A DNA stretch of 64,000 nucleotides, from contig CM037879.1 of assembly GCA_021292165.1 (NCBI GenBank), positions 247,133,797-247,197,796 on the forward strand, given 5' to 3'. The notes below the pieces were generated by a model. It was not told where the DNA came from. It saw nothing but the letters and a program-made list of their open reading frames with translations, and did no database searches. Positions 33,896-44,616 of this stretch are shown here, piece after piece (position 1 is the stretch's first letter; each line of letters begins with the position of its first letter). Made by a program: the position numbers and the translations under genes. This DNA comes from Shinisaurus crocodilurus (Eukaryota; Chordata; Lepidosauria; Squamata; Shinisauridae).

Positions 33896-34884
33896 CAGGG
33901 ATGTTGAAGAGTCCTTGGTCTCGAGTCACGAGTCGAGTCACGAGTCTTTGGACCCGAGTCTCGAGTCCGAGTCCGAGTCCTTGGTCCAAAATGGTGAGTC
34001 ACGAGTCACTCCCAAAGCTGACTCCACGAGTCCCTATTAAAATCAATGGGGTTTTTTCCCAACAAAATAAAGCTACTTCAGATGTGTGGTTTAAATAAAT
34101 TCTAGGCACAAGTGTGCCTTTTTATTTCAAAACTCTGCAACTGATTTTGGCAAGAACAGACCAGGCCGAAAAACCCAAAATAACCAGGCAGGCAGAGGAG
34201 GCAGGGAACCCCAAAGCAGGCAGGCAGAGGCCTTTGTCTTGGACAATTTAACTGTTGAACTGGTCAAGAAGAGACCAGGCAGGCAGAGGAGGCTGGGAAC
34301 CCCAGACAGGCAGGCAGAGGCAGCCAAACCCAAAATGTCTGAAAGGCTGCATTTTAGAAAAATGATTTTAAAAAATAAACTTGCTGTACTTCCTAAAACT
34401 TATCCATGTTGCATTTGAGGAACATTATTTTTTCTAAATGTTTGGCCCCCATTCTGGAACGGTGAGATCTCATCACAATTCCACCCTCACTGAACACCTG
34501 CTCCACTGGTGATGAACTTGCTGGAACCAGAAACACACTCAGAGCAGCCACACAGAGTAATCTCAGGTCCTTCTTCTGCCTCTCCCAAGTACGCAACACA
34601 TCAATCAAAATAAATCTTGACACACTGTTGGGGCTGCACTCCTGGTAGCCGTCCACAGTGGCCAAGCAGCAGCGCATCTCGCTTCCATGCGCTCTTCGCT
34701 GGCAATCACGCTCCTCTCCACTCCTTCTGGCACAGCCCAGGGATGTTGAAGAGTCCTTGGTCTCGAGTCCCGAGTCGAGTCTCGAGTCCCATTAAAAATA
34801 TTGGGACTCGAGTCCGAGTCGAGTCAGAGGGGGGACTCAGTCCGACTCACGAGTCGAGTCCTCGAGTCCGAGTCCCCATCCCTG
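33896..34884. mobile_element. Long-form GACTCG-rich hAT element, copy 3, with transposase remnant
   Basis: The termini are cagggatgttgaagag and ccccatccctg, with an exact 8-bp duplication gcagtatg at 33888-33895 and 34885-34892. The subterminal blocks are gactcg/cgagtc arrays, as in the 695-bp copies. Between them lie a duplicated caggcaggcagagg segment and a hAT dimerisation-domain remnant. It is the inverse of the 995-bp copy at 55238-56232. Confidence 0.93.
34393..34677 (-). pseudogene. hAT transposase C-terminal dimerisation domain remnant
   Basis: The 94-codon frame contains LVPASSSPVEQVFSEGG, then VMRSHRSRMGAKHLEKIMFL, the conserved block of the hAT C-terminal dimerisation region (the family pattern is P-S-S-x-E-R-x-F-S). 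The DDE catalytic parts and BED finger are missing, so the element is non-autonomous. The identical 94-residue frame is present at 55445-55729. Confidence 0.85.
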
Positions 34885-34897
34885 GCAGTATGTACAG

Positions 34898-35250
34898 CAG
34901 ACATGGGCAACCTCTGGCCTGCAGGCTGAACACATCTATCGGGGTTCACTGTCCAGCCCGCCAAGCTTCTTCCTCAGGCCCCGTCCCTCTCCCAAGCACT
35001 GAGAGAGAGAAAAGAGCTGAACTCTGATCTGCAGCAGATCAGAGATAAGCACTTTCTCCTCTCTCAGCATTGGGACTGGGGAAAGGGCTTATCTCCAATC
35101 TGCTGCAGCTCAGAGACAAACCCTTTCCCCTGCCCTAGCACTGAGAGAGGGAGCCTTGCAGAGATGTAGAAGAGAGCCTCTCTCGGTGCTAACCAGGGAA
35201 AATGTTTCTTCTCAGCTGATCTGCCATTTCAGGTAAGGAGGTGGGCTGGG

Positions 35251-35334
<84 letters not shown>

Positions 35335-35549
35335 GAATGGGGTGTTAATGGTATATGTGTGTGTGTGAATGGGGTGTGAATAGTATATGTGTGTGTGTGA
35401 ATGGGATGTGTCTGTATCTGAAAATGGGTATGCCACCAGTGGCTCCACCCAGATTGGACAGTGGCCCTGACTATGGCTCGCATATGGCCCCTGATGTCCC
35501 AGCCCAAGGTGAATTCGTCCCTTGGGCTGAAAATGGTGCCCAACCCCTG
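34898..35549. mobile_element. hAT-like element (cagacatgggcaacc family) abutting copy 3
   Basis: The left end is cagacatgggcaacctctgg and the right end is ggtgcccaacccctg. The flanking octamers atgtacag (34890-34897) and atgtacca (35550-35557) match at six of eight. The interior includes a (TG)n(GA)n microsatellite and non-coding duplicated phrases about agatcagagataagc. A fragment of a similar left end (gatgggcaacctttttggcc) is at 62670. Confidence 0.75.
35253..35336. repeat. (TG)n(GA)n compound microsatellite
   Basis: About 36 bases of TG pass into about 46 bases of GA. The open frames here, on both strands, are artefacts of the repeat. Confidence 0.97.
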
Positions 35550-35557
35550 ATGTACCA

Positions 35558-36065
35558 AAATGTGGCCATAAAGATGGGCTGCAACCAAGGAGGGTGTGAA
35601 TCCCTAGTTCCAAATTTTCTCTCTAAAGTAGCTATTTGCATTTAAAGGAAAGCTCTTATTGGCTTCAGAAAGGGTATTTTGGTTTGGGAGAGAAAGAGTT
35701 AAACATTCCCACCTACAGCCTCACAATCCCCAGATAAAAATGTATACATGCATTCAGGCAATTAATGTCACCTCCAATTTGGCCTTTAGTGTGTGGTATA
35801 TACACGGTCCTTGAATACAAATAGACACAAAGAGATTTTCGTTCAGGACCGGGATTGTTGCAATTGTGGCTAACATCACAAAGGCAGCAATATTCCTTGT
35901 AAGCAGGAAAACATATTGCCATTTCCCCATGCAGTTCCTAAAAGAAAGGAGTATGGTGGTGTTTCTCTCCCAAGTGAAAGACTGAATGTTTTCTAAACAC
36001 AACCTATTACTACTCACTGTCTTTCAACTTTTCTAATATCAGCAAAGTGTGGCCAGACAGACTTG
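35558..36065. other. Unassigned intergenic DNA
   Basis: No gene, RNA or named repeat recognised between two hAT elements. Confidence 0.4.
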
Positions 36066-36671
36066 CAGAGGTGCAGTGGCGTAGCGTGGGTTGTCAGCAC
36101 CCGGGGCAAGGCAAGTAATTTGCGCCCCCTAACCCGTGGATTTTAGCACTCGAGTCTCTTAAGTGGCTTAACTTCCTTACCACAAATGGATTTGTCTTGA
36201 TCAGTCCAAGGGAGAAATTCCAGACTGACAGCATGTTAAAATGGGGGAGTCTTCTGTTCTGACATTCTGAAGACTCACAGATTTACAGTGCAATCCTATC
36301 TTTGTACATTTACAATCCTATACATTAACAAATTTATTCCTGCATAAATTTGCTAATTTATTGTAATAAAAATTATTAAATAATACTTCTAATATTAATA
36401 ATATAATAATTTGAATTTATTCTGGAATAAATTCTGGTATAAATAATGCCAGAATAAATGTGTTAGCCTTGTAGTTGCCACAAGACTCCTGGCTGGTTTT
36501 GCTGCAACAAAATACCACAGCTATCCATCTGGAAAATCCTATATATGTGTACTCTGAAGTAGGTCCCATTGAGTTCAATGGGATTTACTCCCTGGTACAG
36601 AATGGGTACAGAATTGCTGCCTTATTGGATCATAAGCTTTAATGGAAAAGAGCCAGCTTCATTGAAAGATT

Positions 36672-36906
36672 GAGAGCCAGTGTGGCTTATTGGTTACAGT
36701 GTCAGACCGGGACTCGGGAGATCTGGGTTCTAGTCCCCACTGGGCCATGAAGCTCACTGGGTGACTTTGGGCCAGTACCTGACTCTCAGTCTAACCTACC
36801 TCACAGGGTTGTTGTGAGGACAAAATGGAGAGGAGGAGGAGGAGGAAGATTATGTAAGCAACCTTGGGTTCCTTGCAGGAAAAAAGGTGGGACATAAATA
36901 AAATTA
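36672..36906 (+). mobile_element. Sauria-type tRNA-derived SINE, copy 3
   Basis: Starts gagccagtgtggcttattgg, has the B box gggttctagtcccc and the body cactgggtgactttgggcca and cacagggttgttgtgaggac, and ends in aaaaggtgggacataaataa. An expanded gagga run occurs at 36830-36848. Inserted within the 1540-bp hAT element. Confidence 0.9.
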
Positions 36907-37093
36907 TCTGCAGTTGACAGATAACATAGATGTAGGGTGTGTATGTGTGTAAACAGTGGACCCAAATGGCCATAACGTACAAGAAGCATAAATCTGTGGG
37001 ATTATTATGCAAAGTTGATATGTATAAAAGATCAGTACAGCAGAGTTACCATTTGCAACAGCAGTAACTGGGGAAAACCCCACTTTCCTTGTT

Positions 37094-37560
37094 TTGCTAT
37101 GTTAATTGAACACCTGTAGTCCAAGGAAGACTGGTGGAGAACTGCAATTCCCCTCATGCAATGCGGGAATCTGTTTCGTCTCCCGCGCCCCTTCCTTCTG
37201 ATGACCATTCAAGGCCGTTCCCAGAGTGCACTGCTCCGAAAGGACACCTCTTCTCTCTTCTTCCCACGCTTGCACAAGAGGCTTCCTGCGTGCTAGAGCA
37301 ACGTTATTTAAATAAAGGACTACGACTCCCGTCATGCGGCGGCTCCGCTCGCGCGGTGCACTCTGGGGACTGTAGTTTGTTGGTTCTCCAAAGCTCGATG
37401 GAAGTAGAGGGGAAGAGACAAGGAACGGAACTACAACCCCTATAGAGGAATTAGGACGGGAAGAGAAGGGTCGCGTCGCTGGGCGCACAGCCAGCACTGC
37501 AGAGAGAGTGAGTGAGCCAGGCAGGGGCAGAGAGCTGCGAGTGCGAGCGCGCCCCCCCAG
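37094..37560. promoter_or_regulatory. CpG-rich promoter-like block with SBS/ZNF143-like motifs
   Basis: Four matches to the ZNF143/SBS pattern (known from vertebrate promoters as ACTACAATTCCCAGCATGC) are visible: actgcaattcccctcatgc near 37141, actacgactcccgtcatgc at 37319, inverted gcactctggggactgtagt near 37358, and aactacaacccc near 37430. CpG frequency is clearly raised against the neighbours. It lies inside a hAT element, so it may be cargo captured from a host promoter or a transposon-borne regulatory block. No adjoining gene is seen. Confidence 0.45.
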
Positions 37561-37621
37561 ATGTTGCGCCCGGTGCGCCCGGCCCCCCCTGCACCCCCCA
37601 CGCTACGCCTCTGCAGAGGTG

Positions 37622-38550
37622 TAGAAGATTATTACACACGATTCCACAAATTTACCAATTGACAAAGCTCAAAACTCATATAAAGAAACAATGAATTCTG
37701 TTTTCAAAATACAAAACAATCTAGTACCCAACCATTCAAGACACAATTTTCACAAACCCTTGGATGTGCAGGTGTGTTTTTGTGGGAATGAGATGATATT
37801 TTTATACTGCACCTGCCGTTAGTCCTGGTTTGATGTTCATTAACATTTCTCTTTATAAAACATGTGTTGTTTTTCGGTTAGCTCATTTATGTTAAAAGCT
37901 TTGCATTCCCTACTACGGTAAACGACTGAAAGATCCCTTATGTTCAAATTGTTCACAATACCAGAAAAACAACAGGGAATGATTTTCAGCTATTACTTAA
38001 GAATTAATTGTAGGCACAAGGTTTCAGCAACGTATTTCAAGTAGCTCAGAAGGAAAAATGATTGATCTTCCAGGGGAGTAGGGATAGCCAAACTGCATAG
38101 CACCAGGATAGCATCAGGCCTGGAAGTTCATTGTCTGGCATGTAGAAATCAATGGACTTCCTGAAATAATTTTCTAGATGTTATAAAGCTTCTATCTAAA
38201 AATCCTCTTCTTGCGTTATTCACAAAGTTGATTGTTATATTCTTCTTAATGATGTCACCAGAAATATCTGTTCAAACCCTGGCCTATCACAGAGCCTGAA
38301 GAAAATGATTTTTGAAGACTGGGTAATTTCCCCAAGTTCTTAACCAGATCTTCCCCACCCCTATTAAGACTGTAACAAATGAGGCTAGTAATATGACTTG
38401 CAACATGTCCTAGAACCTAGATGAGTCAAAACTATTTTCTTTATTCTTACAAATGAAGTTTAAGAGTATTTCTTCTAGAAACATGATACAGATGTGCTTG
38501 CAAATGGATGTAGAATATAAAGAGTGTTGTGCAGTGCAATCCTATACGTG
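37622..38550. other. AT-rich intergenic DNA
   Basis: No repeat family or gene recognised. Confidence 0.4.
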
Positions 38551-38556
38551 TATCCA

Positions 38557-38728
38557 GGCCTGTGGCTTACGCTGGCTCAGCTTGTCTGAGCGTGGAAAGC
38601 TAAGCAGGGTCAAGCCTGGTTATTACTTAGATAGGAGGAACCCCCCCTCTAGTTTCCTGCATTAAGCAGCGGGTTGGACTCGATAGCCTTGTAGGCTCCT
38701 TCCAACTCTATGATCTATGAAATCTATG
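38557..38728 (+). mobile_element. 5S rRNA-derived SINE with CR1-like 3' tail, copy 2
   Basis: The 5S-like part ggaaagctaagcagggtcaa, then cctggttattacttagat is retained, followed by the CR1-like tail (gggttggactcgatagcc, ccttccaactctatgatc). It is inserted in the middle of the semi-palindromic squamate repeat: caatcctatacgtg lies on the left and tctactgagaagtcaacccc on the right. Confidence 0.85.
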
Positions 38729-40050
38729 TCTACTGAGAAGTCAACCCCAATGAGTTTAATTGGATATACTCCCACGTAGGTGTGTAAAGGATTGCAATCT
38801 CCTTTCGAATTGTATATTATGCTTATTTATGGAGGGTATAAGCAAATGGAGAGAAACTGTCATGTAACTGTTGTGTACACACACACATAAATACACACAT
38901 ACACACACACATCACATGCATGCGCGCACACACACAAACTGAGATGATGTGGATAGCTATGGTAACCTAAGAAGAGAGATAGCAGAACTATTGACGAAAC
39001 CTGAAATAGTTGTTCAGGAGCTGTTGGTTCTGCTTCCAGCATAGCACAGAGCCACCTAGAAGAGCTTATTACTATTCATCTTGCTTCGCTTGCAGGGTGT
39101 TTTTTATTCAAACTAGCCCTTCTCCTTTAAAGTGCATGAACTAATGTCCATTCAGGATATTCTTGATTTCTTGTGACACGACGTGAGCCTTCTCCAGCTT
39201 GTCCCAAAAGACAATTGGGATTTTCATGCTTTTTTGTTGAACACTCAAAAAATCTCAAGGTTTGCTTTTCAAATATTCAACAGGAATCTCTCTTTCCCTG
39301 CTAATCCCTGCCCTGCCTTTCTGAATCACATTTTCTAACTACAAACCCCATGATCCCTGATGGAGACTCCAATCCAGCTAAGGCTTCCACTGGAGGAGGA
39401 TGGGGGAAAACAATTTTCAAAGATTTTCCCTCCCTCTGCAGCCACCTGAACAACCCGGTTCTCACACTGTTCCAGACGGTCCCCCAACCCTCTGGAGAAG
39501 ATTTTCACAAGTTCAAGGAGCTGCAAGGGGGAGGGAGAATTGGTGAAAATTGCCTCCCCTCTCTTTAGCCAGTGGGAATGGCCCATGAGCAGAACTCCGC
39601 TGAGAGGGTTAGATAGGATCCAAGTCATTTAAAATAGCATGATTAGGATTAGAACCTCCACACCCTTTTTTCACAAAATGCAGCTATAGGGGCACATGAC
39701 AGGAACTGCAGTATGGAGGAAATGGTTAACCCTTTAACCCTGAACCATTTTCCTACTGAAAATCCCCCATCCTGATGCTGCTATCAGCCTCTAAAGCTAT
39801 TTGCTATTTCTAGGCTCTCAAATGAAGGTTGCAGCGATTACATATTACTGACATTTAAGTGGCTCTGCCTCCAACAGATTGAATGGGGCAGCTGAGAAAG
39901 GAGGCAATCTGAACTGGGACCACAGCACAGAACAACGAAAATTAACCTTTTCCCTCTGTGTCATTTGCCCACTGAAAAGTGCCCCCTCCTAAACTGCTAT
40001 TTGCAGCGAATAGGACCCAAGGGGCAAACAGCAGCTTGCAGGGGTGATTT
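38729..40050. other. Intergenic DNA with interrupted (AC)n at 38876-38935; possible MITEs
   Basis: An interrupted CA/AC microsatellite is present. The segments 39335-39625 and 39640-40050 read like old repeats, but I cannot place them in a family. Frames here (39335-39628 minus, 39350-39568 plus) are overlapping chance frames. Confidence 0.35.
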
Positions 40051-40742
40051 TACAGGTGAAGTAGTTGATGTTCAGAACCAGTGTTTGGGCAGGATAATGG
40101 CCTGGATGAGGGCCAATAAACTGAGACTCAATCCAGACAAGACAGAGACAATTGATGTGGGTGGTTTGTCTGCCAGGTTAAGTAGTGTTCAGCATGTTCT
40201 GGAAGGAGTTGCACTCCCCTTAAAGGAGCAGGTTCATAGTCTGGAACTGTTCTTAGAACCATCATTGTCACTAGAGGCACAGGTGGCTTCGGTGGCTTGG
40301 AGCACCTCTTGTCAGCTTAGGTTGATATATCAACTACAACCCTACCTGAATAGAGATAGCTTTGCAACAGTTATTTATGCTCTGGTAACCTCATGTTTGG
40401 ATTATTGCAATGTGTTATACATGGGACTGCCTTTGAAAACATTCTGAAAACTTCAGCTAGTCCGAATTAGTTTGGCTAGATTTCTAACTAGGACTGGCCA
40501 CTGTGATCACAGTATGCCAGAATTTTGCCACCTGCACTGGATGCCAGTCCATTTCTGGGCCCAATTAAAAGTGGTTTTAACATTTAAAGCCTTGGGGCAA
40601 GTTTACCTGAAGAAATGTCTCCTCTCATATTTAGCTACGTGGACTCTAAGGTCACCTTCCTGCAGGTGTCCCTGCCAAATGAAACAAGGCTGGTGGATAC
40701 AAGAGAATGCCCTCTCCAAAGAGGCTCTCCTGGCACCTACAT

Positions 40743-40890
40743 TTAGAGATGAGTGAATCTGTCAGTTTTACTTTCTCCTGCATCTGAATTTTTAAAATCA
40801 AAAGTTCTCTCCTAAATATGAAGAACTAGGCTAATTTGGGTAAATTCTTAGAAAAAAATGAACTGAAATGAAATTCTCACCCATTTGCAC
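40743..40890. mobile_element. MITE unit a (gatgagtgaatctgtcag family)
   Basis: Begins tagagatgagtgaatctgtc and includes aaattcttagaaaaaaatga and ccaaattcatc-like sequence at the right (gaaattctcacccatt). It shares order and wording with unit b at 41060. Confidence 0.55.
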
Positions 40891-41059
40891 CAGCCAAATC
40901 CAGCATGGAGAGAATCATGTTGTACCTGCCTGCCATATAGCTGTTAAAGATGAGGTGCCTATCAGAAAAAAGAGGTAGCAGCCCTAACTAAGCACTAATA
41001 TGGTTGAATACACAGGGATTCAAACCAAGACTTTTAAGGGATAAGCACTCAAAGCCCTG

Positions 41060-41207
41060 GGCATGGATGGATGAATCTGTCAGTTTTGGTTTCTCCCACA
41101 TTCATTTTGTTGAAATCTCAAGTCCTTTTTGTCCCCAATATAGAAAACATTGGAATTTTGGTAAATTCTTATCAAAAACGAACTAAACCAAATTCTCATC
41201 CATCCCT
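41060..41207. mobile_element. MITE unit b (gatggatgaatctgtcag family)
   Basis: Begins catggatggatgaatctgtc and ends ccaaattctcatccatccc, an inverted terminus (GGATGGATGA/TCATCCATCC). The middle, ttggtaaattcttatcaaaa, parallels unit a. hAT-like termini are likely. Confidence 0.6.
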
Positions 41208-41503
41208 TCTTATGGACCTTTTGGTGACAGGTAAAGATTTTCTTATTCTTCCAGACATATTAAGAATTGTTTTTAATGCTTTTAGATCTTAGCACTCTTT
41301 TATTCTGCTGCCGGTTTTACCTTGGTTTTATGTGCCATCATGTTTTTATTCCTTGCTGCTGGTGTTATCACGGTTTTCTTATTTGCCAGTTTTACTCATT
41401 GTTTTGTTGTTTGCATTTTATGTCTTTAATCATTGTGCACTGTCCAGAGAACTTGGGTTCTTGAGTGGCTTAAAAGTGCAACAATAAATAAATAAATAAA
41501 TAA

Positions 41504-44500
41504 AATGGTGCAAGAACTCCTCCCCCCATGTTTCTGTCTGGGTCCAGATTACACACACACACAGAGCTGCTGCTTCTTAAAAAAACATGCATGGTCAGAC
41601 CGAAGCATGCGACTTAAAAATGCAACTAATGTAACATGTTGCTTGAGACTTTTAGAGTGTCACTCTCAACCTACTGCCCTTTCTTTGAATTATAGCTTCA
41701 CAGTTTTATCTTAACTGTTTGCTACATGCATAGAAAAGCAAATTAATTATATTCAGGAATAGCTTAGCTGTTATTTTATGTATATGTTTCATCCATGATG
41801 TTTAAGCAGGTTTGATAGACAGCCAACTACAGCTAGAAGAGACACTGTTCTCAATTCTTGCAGTTATGAAATGAATAATGAAGGTGACTTTAACATACAA
41901 AATGGATTTTAAAGATGATTTTCCATTATATAAATGCATTTATATCTTCTGTTTAAATTTGCAGGATTTTCTTCTCCTGAATCTGACTAGAAAAAGGATG
42001 AAGTGAAGTTTTGTTAATCAGCCTAGAGCATATTTTAAGGAAGATTAATATGCACCACTCTATATAACTGTTTCTGTGACTTGGATGTGTGAGAGCAACT
42101 CACTGGAGTACTATAAATTCTAAGGAAAGGCTGCAATCCTGTACACACTTATGTTTGAATACATTGCATTTGATGGAGCTTACTTCTGTCTAGATACATA
42201 TAGGATTGTACTGTGAGTGAGCTATATTCTTAAAGTGACAACTGCAGTACTCAGAGCCTTTCCCCCTTAATGTTATTAGAGGAGTACATTCAATTTTACC
42301 CCATTTTCATGGAATAAAGATGCTGTCCTAAATCCAGCTGTGGTCACAGACAACTATTCATATGTAACAACTGGCAGCCCTGACATTGGATTTGCATCCA
42401 AATGTGCATCAGCAGCTTTTTGCTGTATCAGGGTGACGACTACTGACATAGCTGCCCTGGGTACTGTATTGGTTGGTAGGCTATACATCTCTCAAATATG
42501 GTAATAATTTCTACATAAATATTTAATCTGTATTTATTTTATACTTAGAATGCACTCCAATGGATTGATGCTTGATAGACGGAGGCCTCCGATCTCAGAT
42601 CCCACCTTGTATCCTAAGCCCTGCCCAGCAGGGCAGGAGGAGCAACAGAGGTTTTTAGCCTCCTGTTCCTCCTTAAATGCATTTCGAGCTAGATGGGCTC
42701 AGAGGCTGTCTAGCTTTCCTGCCTTCCTGGAGGTGGGAATGAAGAGGCTTGTGGATCCAGCAGATCCACGCCCTTTCCCCTCCACACTCACCTGCATGCC
42801 CCCTCTCTCCTCTCCCCATTCTTTTCTGAGGACACTGTTGCAACCTTGGGAGAGAAACTGCCACAGAGCTTTCTGTGGTGGCTAGGGGGTAGGAATCCAA
42901 GCAGGGATTTCTCCCTGCCCCCCAGGCTGTAGCTCTGACTACATCTGGGAGCCATAAAGTTGCTCACTTAATCAATATGTAAAAATCATTAGGAGCCTTG
43001 TGGCACTTTAAAGACTAATTCATTTTATGATAACATAAGCTTTCATGGACTACCGTCCACTTTACCAGGTAAAAATGCATATAAAGAAACTTGGATCTGA
43101 TTAAATGGATTCACAAAAGTTTATGCCATAATCCATTTCTTCATCTTCTAAGTGCCACAAAACTCTGTTTTTTGCTGCAACAGAATAACATGGCCACACT
43201 CTTGGAAGCTGTTAATCAACATGTGTTTGCTAATCAAAATGTAACATTACTAAATGATGAATTATCTTTGCCTCAATTTTTTGAAAGGTGGTATTTTGGG
43301 GGGTACCTACAAAAAACTGTAAGAAATTGAACATCTTCAGGTAATTTAATTTTGCTTTAATTGACTCAGATGTACTTCTTCATGACTTATTAAGAACATT
43401 TATTGAAATGTGAACATTAAACACTCTTAAACTGAAATCCTATACTAATTTTCATGGGGGTAAGCCCCACTGAACTTAATGGGACTTACTTCTGAGTACA
43501 CATGTATAGGATTACACTGTTAATTTGCATACTACCTAACCTTTTTGTGGTCCCCAAGAAGGTCCCTTGGGTAGAAAGGCAGGTTAAAAATGGGAAATAA
43601 ATACAACTTGAGGTATGCCATTTTAATCTTTTTGAACAACAGCATTTGGCCATTTTTCTGGGGATAATTTATTGTGTAAAAGTGTAATAAGAAATCTACA
43701 TATATAAAAGCAATTACATTTCCATTGTATTTTAAGGAACTATTGTACAATGGGATTCATTCATTTGGAGCATTTATATCTTGCTTTTCTTTTTAAGCAA
43801 TAGCCACAGTAGGGTAGAATTCACTTTCATGTAGTTCCAAGGGGCATCAGGTAAGCCAAAAATATTATTGAATAAATCTATGATAAACCAGCTTACCCAA
43901 AATGCAAATGAAGGACTGTATGTATCTTCTATTCGTTAGAGAAAGTGCAGCAGAAGTGATGCTTCATTAAGTCCTATGTATAAGAGGGCTCCCATTCTGT
44001 TAGGCTCCAACAGGTGTCACTGCTTCCAGAGACTTTTAGAGCATTTCCTGCTGGGGTGCTATGTTACATATGGTTGTCCATCTGCCTGAAAAAAAGGCAG
44101 AAGAACAAGCCTTCATAAAACATAAGGGGTGTGGTGTGGAATATTATTGCTTTGTTTTGTTTTTCATAACATGCAATTGTAGGGGGAAATTAGCAACTTC
44201 TTTCTAGAATTTATCCTCAAGGCTGTAATATAGCATAGAATTGGGTGTGCTTAATCCCATTAGTGCAGGAGCATAATGCCAGGTATCACTTCCAGCTGAA
44301 TATCTGAGGTGGAAGTTATATTCAAATGGAAGTTTGCACAACCATGGGGAGATACTCTTTGCGTACATAGCCAGATAGAGCAGTTCACTGGGACATACTC
44401 ACAAGTAAATTAACATAGGATTGTATCTTACTGGTGAAAGGCCCATTAAACTTGAGATATCCTTTAAATATATCTTCCCAAAGGATCTTCACTGCACAGA

Positions 44501-44610
44501 TTAGATAGATTGCACCAATGATAGTGTCATTTTCACTAATTAGTTTAACTGCACCTAACTCCATGTTGGATTGTGCCAACAGAGTCAAGCTTAAACTTCC
44601 ACAAGTGCAT
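41504..44610. other. AT-rich intergenic DNA with scattered repeat fragments
   Basis: Semi-palindromic repeat fragments occur at 42130-42215 and 43433-43515. Penelope-type terminal pieces lie at 42985-43070 and 43147-43195. No coding frame is supported; 42550-42900 holds overlapping chance frames on both strands. Confidence 0.4.
42985..43072 (-). ncRNA. Degenerate hammerhead-ribozyme-like motif in a Penelope-type terminal sequence
   Basis: On the minus strand, ctggtaaagtggacggtagt is followed by ccatgaaagcttatg. This is the CTGANGA / stem II / GAAA layout of a hammerhead with two core changes (GGTAA in place of GATGA). Downstream is ttagtctttaaagtgccaca, the phrase I associate with squamate and turtle Penelope-like termini. 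Stem II (gtggac with gtccat) still pairs. Activity is unlikely given the core changes. Confidence 0.4.
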
Positions 44611-44616
44611 TGTATA

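Larger units (their letters stand above)
36074..37613. mobile_element. 1540-bp hAT element with CpG-rich cargo and nested SINE
   Basis: The left end cagtggcgtagcgtggg and right end cccacgctacgcctctg are inverted repeats with one mismatch. An exact 8-bp target duplication cagaggtg sits at 36066-36073 and 37614-37621. No transposase frame is present. The left interior holds an AT-rich segment, a Penelope-type end fragment (36474-36520), a semi-palindromic repeat (36535-36615) and a Sauria SINE. The right interior (37094-37560) is CpG rich. Confidence 0.9.
40050..41503 (+). pseudogene. L2-like LINE 3' half (RT end, C-terminus, 3' UTR)
   Basis: Reads MAWMRANKLRLNPDKTE, then GVALPLKEQVHSLELFLEPS and VIYALVTSCLDYCNVLYMGL. 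After a stop at 40447 it continues LARFLTRTGHCDH, then FCHLHWMPVHFWAQLKVVLT. The same residues occur in the copy at 51820-52360. The 3' part (ttaagaattgtttttaatgc through the AAAT tail at 41480-41503) is the L2-like 3' UTR. Two MITE-like units at 40743 and 41060 interrupt it. Broken by at least two stops. Confidence 0.8.

Noticed and set aside
35212..35613. Two overlapping frames of 119-133 codons rich in Thr-His and Ser-Leu runs
   Set aside because: They read through a (TG)n(GA)n microsatellite inside a hAT-like element; the composition is that of the repeat.
37134..37497. Host gene first exon in the CpG-rich block
   Set aside because: Frames overlap on both strands and the whole block lies within the termini of a hAT insertion; a promoter-like role is possible but no gene is supported.
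42550..42900. Overlapping frames of 111 and 75 codons
   Set aside because: Both strands are open over the same stretch, with no motif, splice signal or repeat homology to support coding.
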